Part shown: positions 44,597 to 53,423 of the stretch, in pieces | Layout of the letters: every line of letters begins with the position of its first letter | How positions within the stretch are numbered: position 1 is the stretch's first letter | Source: Empedobacter sedimenti | GTDB taxonomy: Bacteria > Bacteroidota > Bacteroidia > Flavobacteriales > Weeksellaceae | Direction of reading: 5' to 3' | Length of the DNA: 64,000 bases | Assembly: GCF_030005555.1 (NCBI RefSeq) | Contig: NZ_JASCQG010000013.1 | Coordinates: 1-64,000, forward strand | Translations under genes and position numbers: made by a program | The notes under the pieces: model-generated | The model's database searches: none | The model's input: only the letters and a program-made list of their open reading frames with translations | What the model was told of the DNA's origin: nothing

Positions 44597-46333
44597 ATGT
44601 TTCGAACTTTTGTAAACAATAAAATTTTAAATGTAATTCTTTCAATATCATATATATTGGCAATTATTGCATTAGTAGCGATGTTCGGCTTTGGTTTTCC
44701 GATCGAATATAAACTCTATATCAATATATTTTTTATTGTACTCTTATCAATAGGAATTCTAAGAACTGTACTAAAATATGTTCATTTCAAAGAGAAAATT
44801 ATTCCACGAGTCATTATTTTTGATTTAGTTAGTATACTTTTTATACTTTATTGTATCAAAGTTCAGATTACAGATTACAGTTGGTTTTTTGTAAGTAAAT
44901 ACTTACAATTTGCAATCGTTTTGAAACTGATTAGAGAAATAGCAACACCTAATCTTAACTTCAAACGTTCTGTAATAACACCTCCTCAACTGTTTATTTT
45001 TAGTTTTTTGATTTTGGTTTTTGGAGGGGCTTGTCTTTTAATGTTACCAAAAGCAACACATCATCCTATTTCATTTTTAGACGCACTATTTACAGCGACA
45101 AGTGCAGTTTGCGTAACGGGTTTAACAACTGTTGATACCTATGTTACATATACGCCTGTTGGACATTTTATTTTGATGATGTTGATACAAGCTGGCGGTT
45201 TGGGAATCTTGACTTTTGCAGGATATATTGCTTATTTTTTTAAAGGAAATAGTTCGTATGAAAATCAAATTGCGTTAGGAAGTATCGCAAATAATGATTC
45301 GTTGAGCGAAGTTTTTTCGTTTGTAAAAAAGATTATTTACTTAACTTTTGGAATTGAATTAGTTGGAGCAATCTTAATTTATATTTCGCTTGCTCCGTAT
45401 AATATCGGAATTATTGATAAAATATTTTTCAGCGTTTTTCATTCCGTTTCAGCCTTCTGCAACGCTGGTTTTTCGACATTACCAAGCGGATTAATGAACA
45501 AAGGCTTTATACATAATTATGGTTTTCAGTCCGTGTTAATTACCTTGATTTTTTTAGGAGGAATAGGTTTCCCAATTTTGATCAATATATTACGTTATTT
45601 TGATTATTTAATCAGAAAATTAATCTCAAAAATAATTCATAAAAAGAAAAATCGAAAAAATTGGGTTTTTACATTAAGCTCAAAGGTTAATTTAATCACA
45701 TCGTTAGTGATATTATTTGTTTCTACTATCATCTTGTTTTTTGAGGAATATTATTCAACATTAGCTCCTCACCAAGGTTTTGGCAAGTTTATTTCAGCGT
45801 TATTTATTGCAATGACACCTCGTACAGCAGGTTTCAATAATATAGATTTTGCTCAGTTACAATTTTCATCCATACTTTTGGTTATTCTCCTAATGTGGAT
45901 TGGTGCGTCTCCAGCATCTACTGGTGGAGGGATCAAAACAAGTACTTTTGCAATAGCAATTCTTAATTTTATTAATATTGCACGAGGAAAAAATAAGATC
46001 GAAATTTATAAAAGAGAGTTAAATCCGATTAATGTACAAAAGGCTTTTGCAACGATGACATTATCTTTTTTGGTGATAGGAATCGGAATATTTTTAATCA
46101 CAAAATTTGATAATGATTTACATCTTATTGATGTAGCTTTCGAAGCTTTTTCGGCTTATTCTACCGTTGGTTTATCACTTAATTTGACACCAACTTTATC
46201 AGATCCTAGTAAAATAGTTGTCATTACAATGATGTTTATAGGTCGTGTATCAATGATCACAATTTTGATGGCATTTTTTAAGAAAACAGTTTCATCTAAT
46301 TATCGTTATCCAACAGACGATATTTTAATTTAA
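44597..46333 (+). CDS. Potassium uptake protein, TrkH/KtrB family
   Basis: A 578-residue membrane pore protein. The four P-loop filters are recognisable, such as TSAVCVTGLTTVDT, SAFCNAGFSTLPS, TPRTAGFNNID and SAYSTVGLSLNLTP. MWIGASPASTGGGIKTSTFA is the intramembrane gate loop. An extra N-terminal region of about 120 residues precedes the core. ATG at 44,597 follows the promoter. The regulatory TrkA partner lies 11 bp downstream, so this is an intact K+ uptake operon. Confidence 0.94.
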   Translation: MFRTFVNNKILNVILSISYILAIIALVAMFGFGFPIEYKLYINIFFIVLLSIGILRTVLKYVHFKEKIIPRVIIFDLVSILFILYCIKVQITDYSWFFVSKYLQFAIVLKLIREIATPNLNFKRSVITPPQLFIFSFLILVFGGACLLMLPKATHHPISFLDALFTATSAVCVTGLTTVDTYVTYTPVGHFILMMLIQAGGLGILTFAGYIAYFFKGNSSYENQIALGSIANNDSLSEVFSFVKKIIYLTFGIELVGAILIYISLAPYNIGIIDKIFFSVFHSVSAFCNAGFSTLPSGLMNKGFIHNYGFQSVLITLIFLGGIGFPILINILRYFDYLIRKLISKIIHKKKNRKNWVFTLSSKVNLITSLVILFVSTIILFFEEYYSTLAPHQGFGKFISALFIAMTPRTAGFNNIDFAQLQFSSILLVILLMWIGASPASTGGGIKTSTFAIAILNFINIARGKNKIEIYKRELNPINVQKAFATMTLSFLVIGIGIFLITKFDNDLHLIDVAFEAFSAYSTVGLSLNLTPTLSDPSKIVVITMMFIGRVSMITILMAFFKKTVSSNYRYPTDDILI

Positions 46334-46344
46334 TAAAAACAATT

Positions 46345-47040
46345 ATGAAGGTAATAATTATAGGTTTAGGAAATTTCGGAGCAGCGCTTGGAAAAAAAAT
46401 GGTTAAACTTGGTCACGAAATAATTGGTGTAGATAATAATATACAACGTGTAGAGGCTTTGAAAGATAAGCTATCTTATACAATTTGTTTGGATGCGACA
46501 GACGAATTGTCGATCAATAAATTACCTTTAAATAATACTGATATTGTAATTGTAAGTATTGGTGAAAACGAGGGAGCAAACATTATGGCAACTGCTATTT
46601 TTAAGAATAAAAATGTAAAACGCCTTATAAGTCGTTCTATCAATTCTTTGCACGAAAACGTTTTGCAAGCAATTGGTGTTACAGAAATTATTCGTCCAGA
46701 AGCCGAATCAGCAGAACGTTGGACCAAAAAACTTAATGTGGAGGGAGTTGTTGATTCTTTTGAGTTGAACAAAGAATATAGTATTATAGAGGTTGTGACG
46801 CCGAATGAATTGGTAGGAAAAACGTTTGATGAAATTCAGTTCAAGAAGCAACATAATATATTGGTAATGACTGTTATAAAAAATAAAGAAGAAGCAAGCT
46901 TTTTGGGACAATACAAAATTGTTCCAGAAGTTCAAGGTTTTCCTTCGTCAAATACAGTAATTACAAAAGATGATGTGTTGGTAATTTATGGAGCAAATCA
47001 TGATATTTATAAATTCTTGAAAAAATTTAATATTCAATAA
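46345..47040 (+). CDS. TrkA/KtrA family NAD-binding potassium regulatory subunit
   Basis: A 231-residue cytosolic RCK protein. The Rossmann motif IIGLGNFGAALGKKMVKLGHE (about 4-24) binds NAD(H) or ATP, and residues about 140-225 form the RCK-C domain (EVVTPNELVGKTFDEIQ). It gates the TrkH-type pore encoded just upstream. Its last 14 bp overlap the converging membrane gene. Confidence 0.94.
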   Translation: MKVIIIGLGNFGAALGKKMVKLGHEIIGVDNNIQRVEALKDKLSYTICLDATDELSINKLPLNNTDIVIVSIGENEGANIMATAIFKNKNVKRLISRSINSLHENVLQAIGVTEIIRPEAESAERWTKKLNVEGVVDSFELNKEYSIIEVVTPNELVGKTFDEIQFKKQHNILVMTVIKNKEEASFLGQYKIVPEVQGFPSSNTVITKDDVLVIYGANHDIYKFLKKFNIQ

Positions 47041-47407
47041 GTTGCTTAGTATGCTTTATTATGTATGGTTTGTGCCAATACTGATAAATCAAAACACCTA
47101 AAAAGTAACAAATACAATCAATATAATCTCCAACATAATTTGGAGATTTTTTTGGCATTATAAATTCCATCAGAATAGATAAAACTGCAGCTGTAATCAA
47201 TAAATAAGAGATTGGATAGGTGTAAATTTGATTGTTGTATTTTATTCTTGAAATAAGATAACTTCCTAAATGAGACATTGTAGGTACAGCAATTATATCA
47301 GTTAAATAGGAATTTAGAATTCCGATGTCAATTCCGTAAAAGCGACTGATTTTTACAAAAAAGAGGATTAGAAGGTATCCTATAAAATAAGGATCAAAAA
47401 GTTTCAT
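47027..47407 (-). CDS. Small membrane protein, VanZ-like layout
   Basis: A 126-residue protein with four hydrophobic segments and the motif NYVGDYIDCICYFLGVLIYQYW. Similar flavobacterial proteins are sometimes annotated as magnesium-citrate transporter, on weak grounds; I assign no function. The 38-residue gene begins just upstream in the same direction. It overlaps trkA at the 3' end by 14 bp. Confidence 0.65.
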   Translation of the reverse strand: MKLFDPYFIGYLLILFFVKISRFYGIDIGILNSYLTDIIAVPTMSHLGSYLISRIKYNNQIYTYPISYLLITAAVLSILMEFIMPKKSPNYVGDYIDCICYFLGVLIYQYWHKPYIIKHTKQLIEY

Positions 47408-47410
47408 TTT

Positions 47411-47527
47411 TTATACAACCAACAGAATAATAACGACACAAAATAAGCCAAGTAGCATCAAGAAAAAGAAAAAAGCGTCATCTATTAATTTTTGTACCGT
47501 GCTTCGTTTGTCTTTATTTTCTTCCAT
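47411..47527 (-). CDS. 38-residue single-helix membrane protein
   Basis: Read on the minus strand, ATG at 47,527 opens MEENKDKRSTVQKLIDDAFF and continues as a very hydrophobic helix to TAA at 47,411-47,413. The charged N-terminus followed by one transmembrane helix is a plausible real microprotein. Its stop lies 3 nt before the ATG of the 126-residue membrane protein, so they are likely co-transcribed. A TACTTTTA box upstream resembles a -7 element. Too short for ordinary gene calling. Confidence 0.55.
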   Translation of the reverse strand: MEENKDKRSTVQKLIDDAFFFFLMLLGLFCVVIILLVV

Positions 47528-47660
47528 TATTTAACTTTGGTGTAAAAGTATTCATTTCATTCAGAATAATATAAGACGAATATCATTGTAAATTTTCTAA
47601 AATGGAATATGGTTAATTATTAATAATTTTTATTAACTTTATAAATGTAAATATCTGGTA

Positions 47661-47966
47661 ATGAAAACAATTTTATTATTTCTTTTTCCGATATGTCTTT
47701 TTGCACAAGTCAAAACGGATACTATAAACGAGGATGTAAAATCATCTCTTTTGAAAAGTTATTATCAAATAAATTCTCTTGTAAAAAAAGAACAATCATT
47801 TGCACAACTAGATAATGAAGTAAAAAGCTTAGGAATTAAAATTCGAAATGGACAACGAGAAGAGGAATACGGATATAAATGGGACTTTAATAAAAGTTCT
47901 ACTTACAATGTCGTAGGATCTATTTTAAATAATCTATTAAGTAAAAAAGCTCAGTCCGAAGACTGA
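47661..47966 (+). CDS. Small secreted hypothetical protein
   Basis: A signal peptide (MKTILLFLFPICLFAQ) and an 85-residue mature part, helical then polar. No known family. Its stop codon lies inside the terminator shared with lysA. Confidence 0.6.
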   Translation: MKTILLFLFPICLFAQVKTDTINEDVKSSLLKSYYQINSLVKKEQSFAQLDNEVKSLGIKIRNGQREEEYGYKWDFNKSSTYNVVGSILNNLLSKKAQSED

Positions 47967-47975
47967 GCTTTAAAA
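47945..47975. terminator. Bidirectional terminator, secreted protein / lysA
   Basis: AAAGCTCAGTC pairs with GACTGAGCTTT around CGAA. On the minus strand a T run follows, which suits lysA. Confidence 0.85.
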
Positions 47976-48006
47976 ATACTTTAAATTAATATAAAAAATT
48001 CTGAGC

Positions 48007-49218
48007 TTAGAATTTGATATCTTCTGTTGTTGCGATTAAATCTTGAATTGTTTCGCGACGACGAATTAAATAATCCTTATCGTCAATTAACAAGACTTCC
48101 GCAGGTTTGAAACGCGAATTGTAGTTAGAAGCCATCGAGAAGCAATATGCTCCTGCATTGTGGAAACACAACACATCTCCTTCGCTAATTTCATTTATTT
48201 TACGATTCGTACCAAAAGTATCCGTTTCGCAAATGTATCCCACAACTGTGTAATAACGGCTACGACCTTCTGGATTCGAAATATTTTCAATTTCGTGATG
48301 AGCACTATAAAACATCGGACGAATTAAATGGTTGAAACCTGTATCAATTCCAGCAAAAACTGTAGAAGTTGTTTGTTTCACAACATTTACGGTTGCTAAG
48401 AAAGATCCCGCTTCCGAAACCATATATTTTCCTGGCTCAAACATCAATGTCAAAGGTTTTCCGTACCCTTTTTCAAATTCATTGAAACGAGCTGATAAAC
48501 GCTCTCCTAAATATTCAATATCCGTTTCGTCTGCTCCTGGATAGTAAGGAACTTTAAATCCTGATCCAAAATCGATGTAAGATAAATTCTTGAATTCTGC
48601 TGCAACTTCAAATAAAATTTCAGCTCCTTGCAAGAAAACATCAATATCCAAAATATCAGAACCTGTGTGCATGTGAACACCATCCAAATGTAAACCTGTA
48701 TTTTCTACAACACGTTTGATATGTGGTAATTGGTGAATAGAAATCCCGAATTTAGAATCAATGTGTCCAACCGAAATATTAGCATTTCCACCCGCCATAA
48801 TATGTGGATTGATACGCACACAAACTGGGTATTTAGGAAAATCTTGACCAAATGTTTCTAAAACCGAAAGATTATCGATATTGATACGAACACCTAAATC
48901 AATTGCTTTTTTAATTTCTGCATACGAAACACCATTTGGCGTATAAATGATTTCTTTTGGTTTGAAACCTGCCATTAATCCTAATTCTACTTCCTGAATA
49001 GAAACCGTATCCAATCCTGAACCAAGTGATTTGAAATACTTTAAAATATTAAGATTCGTGTTCGCCTTACATGCATAATTTAACTTTAAACGTTTGACTG
49101 TAGAAAATGCATTTGTCATCTTATCATATTGCGATTTTATTTTGTTCGCATCATATACATATATCGGCGCACCATATTTTTGCACCAATTCTAATAGACG
49201 TTCTCTATTCAGTTCCAT
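48007..49218 (-). CDS. lysA: Diaminopimelate decarboxylase
   Basis: LysA decarboxylates meso-diaminopimelate to lysine with PLP. The 403 residues have the fold III features: the PLP lysine in LNYACKANTN, the HxH segment GVHMHTGSDIL, the glycine-rich FGSGFKVPYYPG, and near the end GYICETDTFGTNRKI with its Cys at the active site and GAYCFSMASNYNSR. Single gene. Confidence 0.95.
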   Translation of the reverse strand: MELNRERLLELVQKYGAPIYVYDANKIKSQYDKMTNAFSTVKRLKLNYACKANTNLNILKYFKSLGSGLDTVSIQEVELGLMAGFKPKEIIYTPNGVSYAEIKKAIDLGVRINIDNLSVLETFGQDFPKYPVCVRINPHIMAGGNANISVGHIDSKFGISIHQLPHIKRVVENTGLHLDGVHMHTGSDILDIDVFLQGAEILFEVAAEFKNLSYIDFGSGFKVPYYPGADETDIEYLGERLSARFNEFEKGYGKPLTLMFEPGKYMVSEAGSFLATVNVVKQTTSTVFAGIDTGFNHLIRPMFYSAHHEIENISNPEGRSRYYTVVGYICETDTFGTNRKINEISEGDVLCFHNAGAYCFSMASNYNSRFKPAEVLLIDDKDYLIRRRETIQDLIATTEDIKF

Positions 49219-49379
49219 TTGTTTATTTTTTTGTTTAAAGTTAAATTTCAGTTGCCAAAATTACGGATTATAAATGGTTTTCTGAAGAAAATTCAGAATA
49301 AACTTATTATAAATAAGTGATTTTGAATATTATTAAAAAGTTTAAAAAATATTTTGAATATTATTCGGGAATGAGTCAT

Positions 49380-50513
49380 TTAATCCTTCCACCATTCTTT
49401 GAAGTTGAAGACCGAATCGTTCAAATTTAGAGGTTCACCAATCATTGGTGTCAAAATATCGAAGTTATTTTGCTTACCATTCGCCATAATTTTCTCTAAA
49501 GGTTCGTCCCAAGCATGTTTTGCCAAAGCAAATTTTGCCGCATGAACAGGAATGATATGTTTCGCTTTCAAATCCTTTATAATCAAAGGCAAATCTGTTG
49601 GTAGGGCATGAATATACTTCCAAGCTTCATTGTATTGACCATTTTCGAGAATTGCAAAATCAAACGGACCATATTTTTCTCCAATTTCCTTGAAATGCGT
49701 ATCATAACCACTGTCACCACCTAAAAATATTTTTTGCGTAGGCGTTTCTAACACATAAGAAGTCCAAAGTGTTGTGTTTCGTTTAAATTTTCGACCAGAA
49801 AAATGGCGAGCTGGTGTAAAAGTAATTTTCAAATTATTTTTTAAAGCTACACTTGTGTTCCATTCTTCTTCGATTAATTGTTCGGGCGAATAGTTCCACT
49901 TCTCGAAATGCGCACCAACTCCAAGCGGAAGAATCACTTTATCTACTTTTGAGCGTAACTCTTTCACTGTTTTATAATCCAAATGATCATAATGATCGTG
50001 CGAAATAACTAAATAATCAATCTTTGGAAAATCTTTGACATGATAGGTATTTGCTCCTTTAAACGCTTTATTGAAAATTGGTAAAGGCGAACCATATTCA
50101 CTAAAAACAGGATCAATTAAGAAATTAACACAATCTAATTGAATATAATAAGACGAATGTCCCAACCAAATAAACACATTTTCCGTTTTATCAATAGATT
50201 TGATATCCGTCTGAATATGAGGAATAGAATCTTTTGGGTTGAGCTTCGGATTTTTTGCACCAAATAAAAACGAAATCATTTCTTTTTGCATACTATAACC
50301 TTCTGCCATAGCTGGCGTGTGATGTATATTTTGAAATTGTCCGTCTTTGTATAACTTCGATTGTTTCATTCGTTCCAATCGTTTTCCGGTTGCATCTGCA
50401 CCAAAAGTATCCATTTGTAGAACCGCGAAAGTTGCAATTACAAGAATTACAATCAAGCCTAATAGGAAGTAAAGCATTCGTTTAAAAACTTTTCGTTTAT
50501 TGATTTTTTTCAT
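49380..50513 (-). CDS. MBL-fold hydrolase, NAPE-PLD/UlaG-like, membrane-anchored
   Basis: One hydrophobic N-terminal helix (about 11-32) is followed by a metallo-beta-lactamase fold. The metal motif is ISHDHYDHLDY, with earlier VFIWLGHSSYYIQLD, then FTPARHFSGR and FLGGDSGYDTHF. It resembles N-acyl phosphatidylethanolamine phospholipase D-like enzymes rather than persulfide dioxygenases. Divergent from the YeeE operon. A TAAATTTG box (50,528 to 50,521) ends 7 nt before its ATG. Confidence 0.85.
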   Translation of the reverse strand: MKKINKRKVFKRMLYFLLGLIVILVIATFAVLQMDTFGADATGKRLERMKQSKLYKDGQFQNIHHTPAMAEGYSMQKEMISFLFGAKNPKLNPKDSIPHIQTDIKSIDKTENVFIWLGHSSYYIQLDCVNFLIDPVFSEYGSPLPIFNKAFKGANTYHVKDFPKIDYLVISHDHYDHLDYKTVKELRSKVDKVILPLGVGAHFEKWNYSPEQLIEEEWNTSVALKNNLKITFTPARHFSGRKFKRNTTLWTSYVLETPTQKIFLGGDSGYDTHFKEIGEKYGPFDFAILENGQYNEAWKYIHALPTDLPLIIKDLKAKHIIPVHAAKFALAKHAWDEPLEKIMANGKQNNFDILTPMIGEPLNLNDSVFNFKEWWKD

Positions 50514-50572
50514 TGATGGTCAAATTTATAAAATTCTTAGATTGCTTTTGAAATAATATATCTTAAGTAAAC

Positions 50573-50617
50573 TGTAACATTTGTAACTTTCATTCTAATT
50601 TAGATTAATCAACTTTG
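50573..50617 (+). promoter_or_regulatory. yeeE promoter with degenerate Crp/Fnr-type site
   Basis: TGTAACATTTGTAACT (50,573-50,588) retains one full half site and 4 of 6 bases of the other. The near-consensus -7 box CAACTTTG (50,610-50,617) begins 29.5 bp from the site centre, the same spacing as at the two better sites in this cluster. Confidence 0.45.
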
Positions 50618-50641
50618 TACACGTTTTAGAAAAAATACAAA

Positions 50642-51190
50642 ATGGAATTTATCTTACAACCTTGGCCATGGTATATTGGCGGACCAATAATTGCAATTGT
50701 AATGCTTTTATTGATTTATTTCGGGAAAAGTTTTGGGTTTTCATCCAATTTCAGAACGATTTGTTCTGCTTTGGGAGGAGGAAAATCATGCGATTTTTTC
50801 TCGTTTGATTGGAAAGCTCAAAAATGGAATTTATTATTCTTAGTTGGCTCAATAATAGGAGGTTTTGTTTCGGTACATTTCTTATCAGATAATCAAATTC
50901 CTGAAATTTCAGATGCTACAATTGCAAAATTGAATACAATGGGATTCGAAAGTGCAGGAAAAGCCTATTCTCCAACCGAAATTTTCGAAACGATGTCCGT
51001 TAAAAATATTGCTTTATTATTTGTTGGTGGATTATTAATTGGTTTCGGAACACGCTACGCAGGTGGTTGTACATCTGGACATGCAATTTCTGGGTTGAGT
51101 GATTTGCAGTTACCTTCATTAATCGCTGTTATCGGCTTTTTTATCGGTGGACTTGTGATGGTTCACGTTTTATTTCCTTTAATTTTTTAA
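50642..51190 (+). CDS. YeeE/YedE family transporter, first half
   Basis: A 182-residue membrane protein of the YeeE/YedE (TsuA) sulfur transport family. C143 sits in GTRYAGGCTSGHAISGLS, the signature Cys proposed to carry thiosulfate through the pore; C41 and C50 are additional. It is followed 4 bp later by the second half. The family is associated with thiosulfate or other reduced sulfur uptake. Confidence 0.9.
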   Translation: MEFILQPWPWYIGGPIIAIVMLLLIYFGKSFGFSSNFRTICSALGGGKSCDFFSFDWKAQKWNLLFLVGSIIGGFVSVHFLSDNQIPEISDATIAKLNTMGFESAGKAYSPTEIFETMSVKNIALLFVGGLLIGFGTRYAGGCTSGHAISGLSDLQLPSLIAVIGFFIGGLVMVHVLFPLIF

Positions 51191-51194
51191 TCTC

Positions 51195-51608
51195 ATGAGA
51201 AGTTTAGTTTATATCATATTAGGTGTTATCTTTGGTGTAACCATGTACAAGGCAGAAACAGCCTCTTGGTTCCGCATTTTCGAAATGTTCAATTTTCAAT
51301 CTTTCCACATGTACGGATTTATTGGTTCGGCTTTGGTTGTAGGTTTGATTGGAATACAATGGATGAAAAAGAAAGAAGCAAAAGATATCGATGGTGAAAA
51401 AATTGTGATTCAGCCCAAAACAAAATCAATTGCACGTTATTTGATTGGAGGAATTTTCTTCGGATTAGGTTGGGCGTTGGTTGGCGCTTGTCCTGGACCA
51501 ATATTTGTGTTATTAGGCGCAGGAGTTTATCCAATTTTAATTACAATTGTAGGTGCATTAATCGGTACTTTTCTTTACGGAAAAATTAGAAACAAAATTC
51601 CACATTAA
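51195..51608 (+). CDS. YeeE/YedE family transporter, second half (DUF6691-like)
   Basis: A 137-residue membrane protein. C99 lies in LGWALVGACPGPIFVLLGAG, the partner signature to the first half. Two half-length genes in tandem are a usual variant of the full-length transporter, so this is not a broken gene. Two nucleotides separate its stop from the Crp/Fnr regulator start, giving one operon of three genes. Confidence 0.9.
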   Translation: MRSLVYIILGVIFGVTMYKAETASWFRIFEMFNFQSFHMYGFIGSALVVGLIGIQWMKKKEAKDIDGEKIVIQPKTKSIARYLIGGIFFGLGWALVGACPGPIFVLLGAGVYPILITIVGALIGTFLYGKIRNKIPH

Positions 51609-51610
51609 AC

Positions 51611-52240
51611 ATGATAAAAGAGAGAATAGAAGCAACGTATCCGTATCAATTTGAAGACGAATTATTGAGTGAAATTGATGAATTAGGATCTTTGATTGAT
51701 TTTAAAGCGAATGATGTGATGATTGATTTGAACCAATTTATCAAAGGAATGCCAATTCTTTTGAGTGGTGCAATCAAGATTATGCGCGAAGATTTTGACG
51801 AAGGAGAATTGTTGTTATATTTTCTCGAGAAAGGTGATACATGCGCCATGACGATGGCATGTTGTTTGGGCGATAAACAAAGTAAAATACGTGCGATTGC
51901 CGAAACTGATGGTGAATTGGTAATGATTCCGATTGTAAAAATGGACGAATGGTTGGCAAAATATCCTTCGTGGCGACGTTTTATTTTTGATAGTTACAAC
52001 AATAGAATGGAGGAAATGTTGGTAGCGATTGATAATTTAGCTTTCAACGATATGAATGAGCGATTGAAGAAGTATTTGTTGGATGTCGCAAGTATTAACA
52101 AAGGTAAAGTTGTTGTAAAAACGCATCAAGAAATTGCTTACGAACTCAATACTTCTCGCGTTGTGATTTCTCGTTTGCTGAAAGCTTTAGAGAAAGAAGG
52201 TTTTCTTCAACTAAACCGAAACGAAATCACGATTAAGTAA
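51611..52240 (+). CDS. Crp/Fnr family transcription regulator
   Basis: A 209-residue regulator. Residues 20-125 form the cyclic-nucleotide-binding-like beta barrel; the residues that contact cAMP in CRP are not evident. The only three cysteines, C78, C84 and C85, lie close together in DTCAMTMACCLG. The C-terminal winged helix has QEIAYELNTSRVVISRLLKALEKEG (about 171-195). Position after the YeeE genes and conserved palindromes nearby suggest it controls this sulfur cluster. Signal by persulfide or oxidation of the cysteines is inference. Confidence 0.9.
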   Translation: MIKERIEATYPYQFEDELLSEIDELGSLIDFKANDVMIDLNQFIKGMPILLSGAIKIMREDFDEGELLLYFLEKGDTCAMTMACCLGDKQSKIRAIAETDGELVMIPIVKMDEWLAKYPSWRRFIFDSYNNRMEEMLVAIDNLAFNDMNERLKKYLLDVASINKGKVVVKTHQEIAYELNTSRVVISRLLKALEKEGFLQLNRNEITIK

Positions 52241-52265
52241 TAAATTATTTAAAAGATATATAAAT

Positions 52266-52294
52266 AGGAAGTTCAGTTTTGAGCTTCCTTTTTT
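52266..52294 (+). terminator. Terminator of the yeeE-regulator operon
   Basis: AGGAAGTTC pairs with GAGCTTCCT (one G-U pair), followed by T run. Confidence 0.8.
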
Positions 52295-52341
52295 GTTGTA
52301 AGTATTTAGAATTCGAAATTTATTCTAACAATTTATTTTTT

Positions 52342-52386
52342 TGTAACATATGTTACATTCTGAGTTAATTGATTGATTTACTTTTG
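52342..52386 (+). promoter_or_regulatory. yeiH promoter with perfect Crp/Fnr-type palindrome
   Basis: TGTAACATATGTTACA (52,342-52,357) is a perfect 16-bp palindrome. The -7 box TACTTTTG (52,379-52,386) starts 29.5 bp from its centre, placing the site near -40 as for class II activation. Confidence 0.7.
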
Positions 52387-52410
52387 ACTTGTTATTTTTT
52401 AGATGACAGA

Positions 52411-53328
52411 ATGATTGCCCGTTATATTTTTTTTGGATTACTGCTACTTACTTTTTTTCCTTTTATAGAGTCTTCGATGGCATTGGTGATGGGTATTTTG
52501 TATGGAGCTTTATTTCAGAACGAATTTACGTCAATCGCAAAAAAATACTCAAAAAAGCTATTAAATATAGCAATCATAGGTTTAGGGTTTGGTTTGAATC
52601 TCCACGAGGCAGTTTCAATAAGTAAAGATGGTTTTGTACTTACTTTAATTTCAATTTTTAGTGTATTTACATTTGGATATGTATTTTTTCGATTATTAAA
52701 GATCAATAAAAATACTTCGTTACTCATTACTTCTGGAACTGCAATTTGTGGGGGGAGTGCTATAGCAGCTATTTCTTCGGTTCTTAGACCAAAAAACAAC
52801 CAGATTACAATTGCTTTAGCAACAGTTTTTATCCTAAACGCTTTAGCTTTACTTATTTTTCCTTTTGTCGGACGCATTTTAGAACTTGATCAGTATCAGT
52901 TCGGACTTTGGTCTGCTATTGCGATTCACGATACAAGTTCTGTTGTAGGAGCTGCTAAACAATATGGAGAGGATGCTTTACATGTAGCAACAACAGTAAA
53001 ATTGAGTCGTACTCTTTGGATTTTTCCTCTAGCAATAATTATTGGTTATTTTAATAAGAGAGAAGAAACTACATATAATTTTCCATTTTTTATTTTTGGT
53101 TTTTTAGCGACTATGTTGATAGCAACTTATTATCCGAAAGGAGAAAGTTTTTATACAATTTTACAGTCTATTTCTAAACAATTGATGGTTGTTGCATTGT
53201 TTTTGATTGGTTCGATGATCGATTTTAAATCAATAAAACAAGCAGGGGCAAGAACAATGACTTTTGCTATTTTGCTTTGGTTGTTAATATCTGTACTCTC
53301 ATTGTTTTTGATTCTTACATATTATTGA
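52411..53328 (+). CDS. YeiH/PSE (UPF0324) family membrane protein
   Basis: A 305-residue protein with about nine hydrophobic segments. ITSGTAICGGSAIAAISSVLRPKNNQITIALATVFILNALALLIFP and the later WSAIAIHDTSSVVGAA are the YeiH signature. Family members are putative sulfate or reduced-sulfur-linked transporters. ATG at 52,411 is chosen because an in-frame TTG 14 codons upstream lies before the -7 box. Confidence 0.88.
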   Translation: MIARYIFFGLLLLTFFPFIESSMALVMGILYGALFQNEFTSIAKKYSKKLLNIAIIGLGFGLNLHEAVSISKDGFVLTLISIFSVFTFGYVFFRLLKINKNTSLLITSGTAICGGSAIAAISSVLRPKNNQITIALATVFILNALALLIFPFVGRILELDQYQFGLWSAIAIHDTSSVVGAAKQYGEDALHVATTVKLSRTLWIFPLAIIIGYFNKREETTYNFPFFIFGFLATMLIATYYPKGESFYTILQSISKQLMVVALFLIGSMIDFKSIKQAGARTMTFAILLWLLISVLSLFLILTYY

Positions 53329-53348
53329 TAGAGATAATGAATTGCTTC

Positions 53349-53392
53349 TGTAACATGAGTTACATTGATTGAAAATTGCTATACTAAATTTG
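53349..53392 (+). promoter_or_regulatory. Rhodanese promoter with Crp/Fnr-type palindrome
   Basis: TGTAACATGAGTTACA (53,349-53,364) has perfect 6-bp arms. The -7 box TAAATTTG (53,385-53,392) starts 28.5 bp from the site centre. Confidence 0.7.
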
Positions 53393-53423
53393 TAACTTAT
53401 TAACTACTAGATTGAATTAGATT

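Noticed and set aside
49380-50513. MBL protein as persulfide dioxygenase of the sulfur cluster
   Set aside because: Motifs and the N-terminal anchor fit NAPE-PLD/UlaG-like hydrolases; it is transcribed away from the cluster and its -7 box spacing does not fit the palindrome.
50642-51608. Two short YeeE genes as a frameshifted transporter
   Set aside because: Each half has its own start, its own signature cysteine and a 4-bp gap; split versions are normal in this family.
52369-52410. TTG start 14 codons upstream of yeiH
   Set aside because: It lies upstream of the -7 box, so it would not be in the mRNA.
52515-52877. Minus-strand 120-codon frame inside yeiH
   Set aside because: It is antisense to a well-conserved transporter, so it is a shadow frame.
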